DNA of 33,984 bases. Origin: an uncultured Lachnospiraceae bacterium (GTDB lineage: Bacteria; Bacillota; Clostridia; Lachnospirales; Lachnospiraceae). This document shows, in pieces, positions 33,182 to 33,984 of this stretch. The DNA is taken from positions 1 to 33,984 of the forward strand of contig CAJTLX010000037.1 of assembly GCA_910577165.1 (NCBI GenBank), in the 5' to 3' direction. A program made the position numbers and the translations under genes. The notes under the pieces are model-generated. The model saw only the letters and a program-made list of their open reading frames with translations, was not told the DNA's origin and did not search any database. Numbering within the stretch: the stretch's first letter is position 1; the number at the start of each line of letters is the position of its first letter.

Positions 33182-33921
33182 ATATGGTTGATCATGCTGG
33201 CAAGATATCCCGCACCAAAACCATTGTCGATGTTTACTACGGATACGCCGCTGGCACAGGAATTCAACATGGATAAAAGTGCCGACAGTCCATGAAAAGA
33301 TGCACCATATCCCACACTTGTCGGCACGGCGATTACAGGGCAGTCTGCAAGCCCGCCAATTACGCTGGCTAGTGCCCCTTCCATCCCCGCAATTGCAATA
33401 ATTACACTTGCCCCCATAATTTCCTCTAAATGCGCCAATGTCCGGTGTAACCCTGCCACGCCAACATCGTAGAGCCGCACGATCTCATTGCCTAAAACCT
33501 GCGCAGTCAGTGCTGCTTCCTCCGCCACAGGGATATCGCTTGTTCCCCCCGTCGCCACCACAATTTTTCCGATACCATCGGGTGCGGGGATCTCTCCGAC
33601 AACCCCACAGTGTGCCTTTGCATAATAGGAAAGCGGATGTACCCTTGCAATCTCCCTGGCAGACTCTTCGGACAGCCGGGTAATCAGCACCAAATTCTGT
33701 CCATTTTTTTCCATGGCATCCACAATCCCTATGATTTGTTCTGCGGTTTTTCCGGCACCGTAAATGACTTCTGCCACTCCCTGGCGCAATCTGCGGTGCA
33801 TATCCACCTTCGCATAACCGATATCTTCAAAAGGTTTTATTTTCAGGCGCAACATCGCGTCATCCACAGAAAGCACTCCATCGCGCACTCCTGCAAGCAA
33901 TTCTCGGATATCCTGATTCAT
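33157..33921 (-). CDS. larB: LarB, pyridinium-3,5-biscarboxylic acid mononucleotide synthase
   Basis: The 254-residue protein has a short helical N-terminal domain (VDDAMLRLKIKPFEDIGYAKVD) and a PurE-like domain. The PurE-like part shows VVATGGTSDIPVAEEAALTA, YDVGVAGLHR, AIAGMEGALASVIGGL and PVIAVPTSVGYG, ending VVNIDNGFGAGYLASMI. LarB carboxylates and hydrolyses nicotinic acid adenine dinucleotide, the first step of the nickel-pincer cofactor. AGGGGG precedes ATG 33921. The last nine or so residues (HIQQNPKQC) extend past the usual family end and the final codons are encoded by the repeat element described separately, so the tail may be acquired. larC follows 160 bases downstream. The promoter lies beyond 33922 and is not evident in the 63 bases left. 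Confidence 0.93.
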   Translation of the reverse strand: MNQDIRELLAGVRDGVLSVDDAMLRLKIKPFEDIGYAKVDMHRRLRQGVAEVIYGAGKTAEQIIGIVDAMEKNGQNLVLITRLSEESAREIARVHPLSYYAKAHCGVVGEIPAPDGIGKIVVATGGTSDIPVAEEAALTAQVLGNEIVRLYDVGVAGLHRTLAHLEEIMGASVIIAIAGMEGALASVIGGLADCPVIAVPTSVGYGASFHGLSALLSMLNSCASGVSVVNIDNGFGAGYLASMINHIQQNPKQC

Positions 33922-33984
33922 TTTTATCCCCCTAAATAATTCTTTTCACAATTAACTCATCTCTCCGCGCGCCTGTAAGTCAAG

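Overview
This window looks like part of a Clostridia (probably Lachnospiraceae) chromosome. The signs are strong AGGAGG-type ribosome binding sites, AT-biased third codon positions, a Csp-like S8 protease, a DUF3793 protein, AgrC/LytTR-type signalling, a chemoreceptor (so probably motile), an ECF vitamin transporter, and cobalamin and tetrahydrofolate riboswitches. No rRNA, tRNA, CRISPR array or complete insertion sequence was seen. All assignments come from reading the sequence and from memory of protein families; no search was run.

Bases 1-5300 are an accessory, decaying region. The left edge holds the 3' end of an RHS-repeat protein. It is followed by displaced, frameshifted or nonsense-interrupted RHS pieces, each followed by a small ORF that looks like an orphan immunity gene (965, 1662 and 2837). 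A solitary HipA-like kinase (minus strand, own promoter) follows, then a broken flavodoxin-type lipoprotein gene.

Bases 5474-14765 are minus-strand housekeeping and sensing genes. They comprise a Csp-like subtilisin protease, a stand-alone receiver protein, a cobalamin-riboswitch-controlled btuF-btuC-btuD-like transporter, and a phosphate module (Na/Pi cotransporter with PhoU domain, PhoB-like regulator, PhoR-like kinase). An 11-bp-phased Pho-box-like array precedes the phosphate module.

Bases 14880-18670 carry a divergent 1223-residue GH2 glycosidase ending in a bidirectional terminator. Bases 18673-23462 are a tight four-gene minus-strand operon: VOC protein, dCache chemoreceptor, AgrC-like GHKL kinase, LytTR regulator. 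The chemoreceptor matches the dCache_1 amino-acid-binding motif at every position checked.

Bases 23630-29896 hold an orphan small protein, a THF-riboswitch-controlled FolT-like transporter with an unusual inserted membrane module, a divergent MocR-type regulator, an ApbE / NusG-II / Gx-transporter trio resembling part of flavin-based extracellular electron transfer loci, and a DUF3793 protein. Bases 29994-33984 hold an unrecognised 440-residue protein and larB-larC for the nickel-pincer cofactor. larB and larC are separated by a duplicated hairpin element that overlaps the larB stop codon and supplies the larC ribosome binding site.
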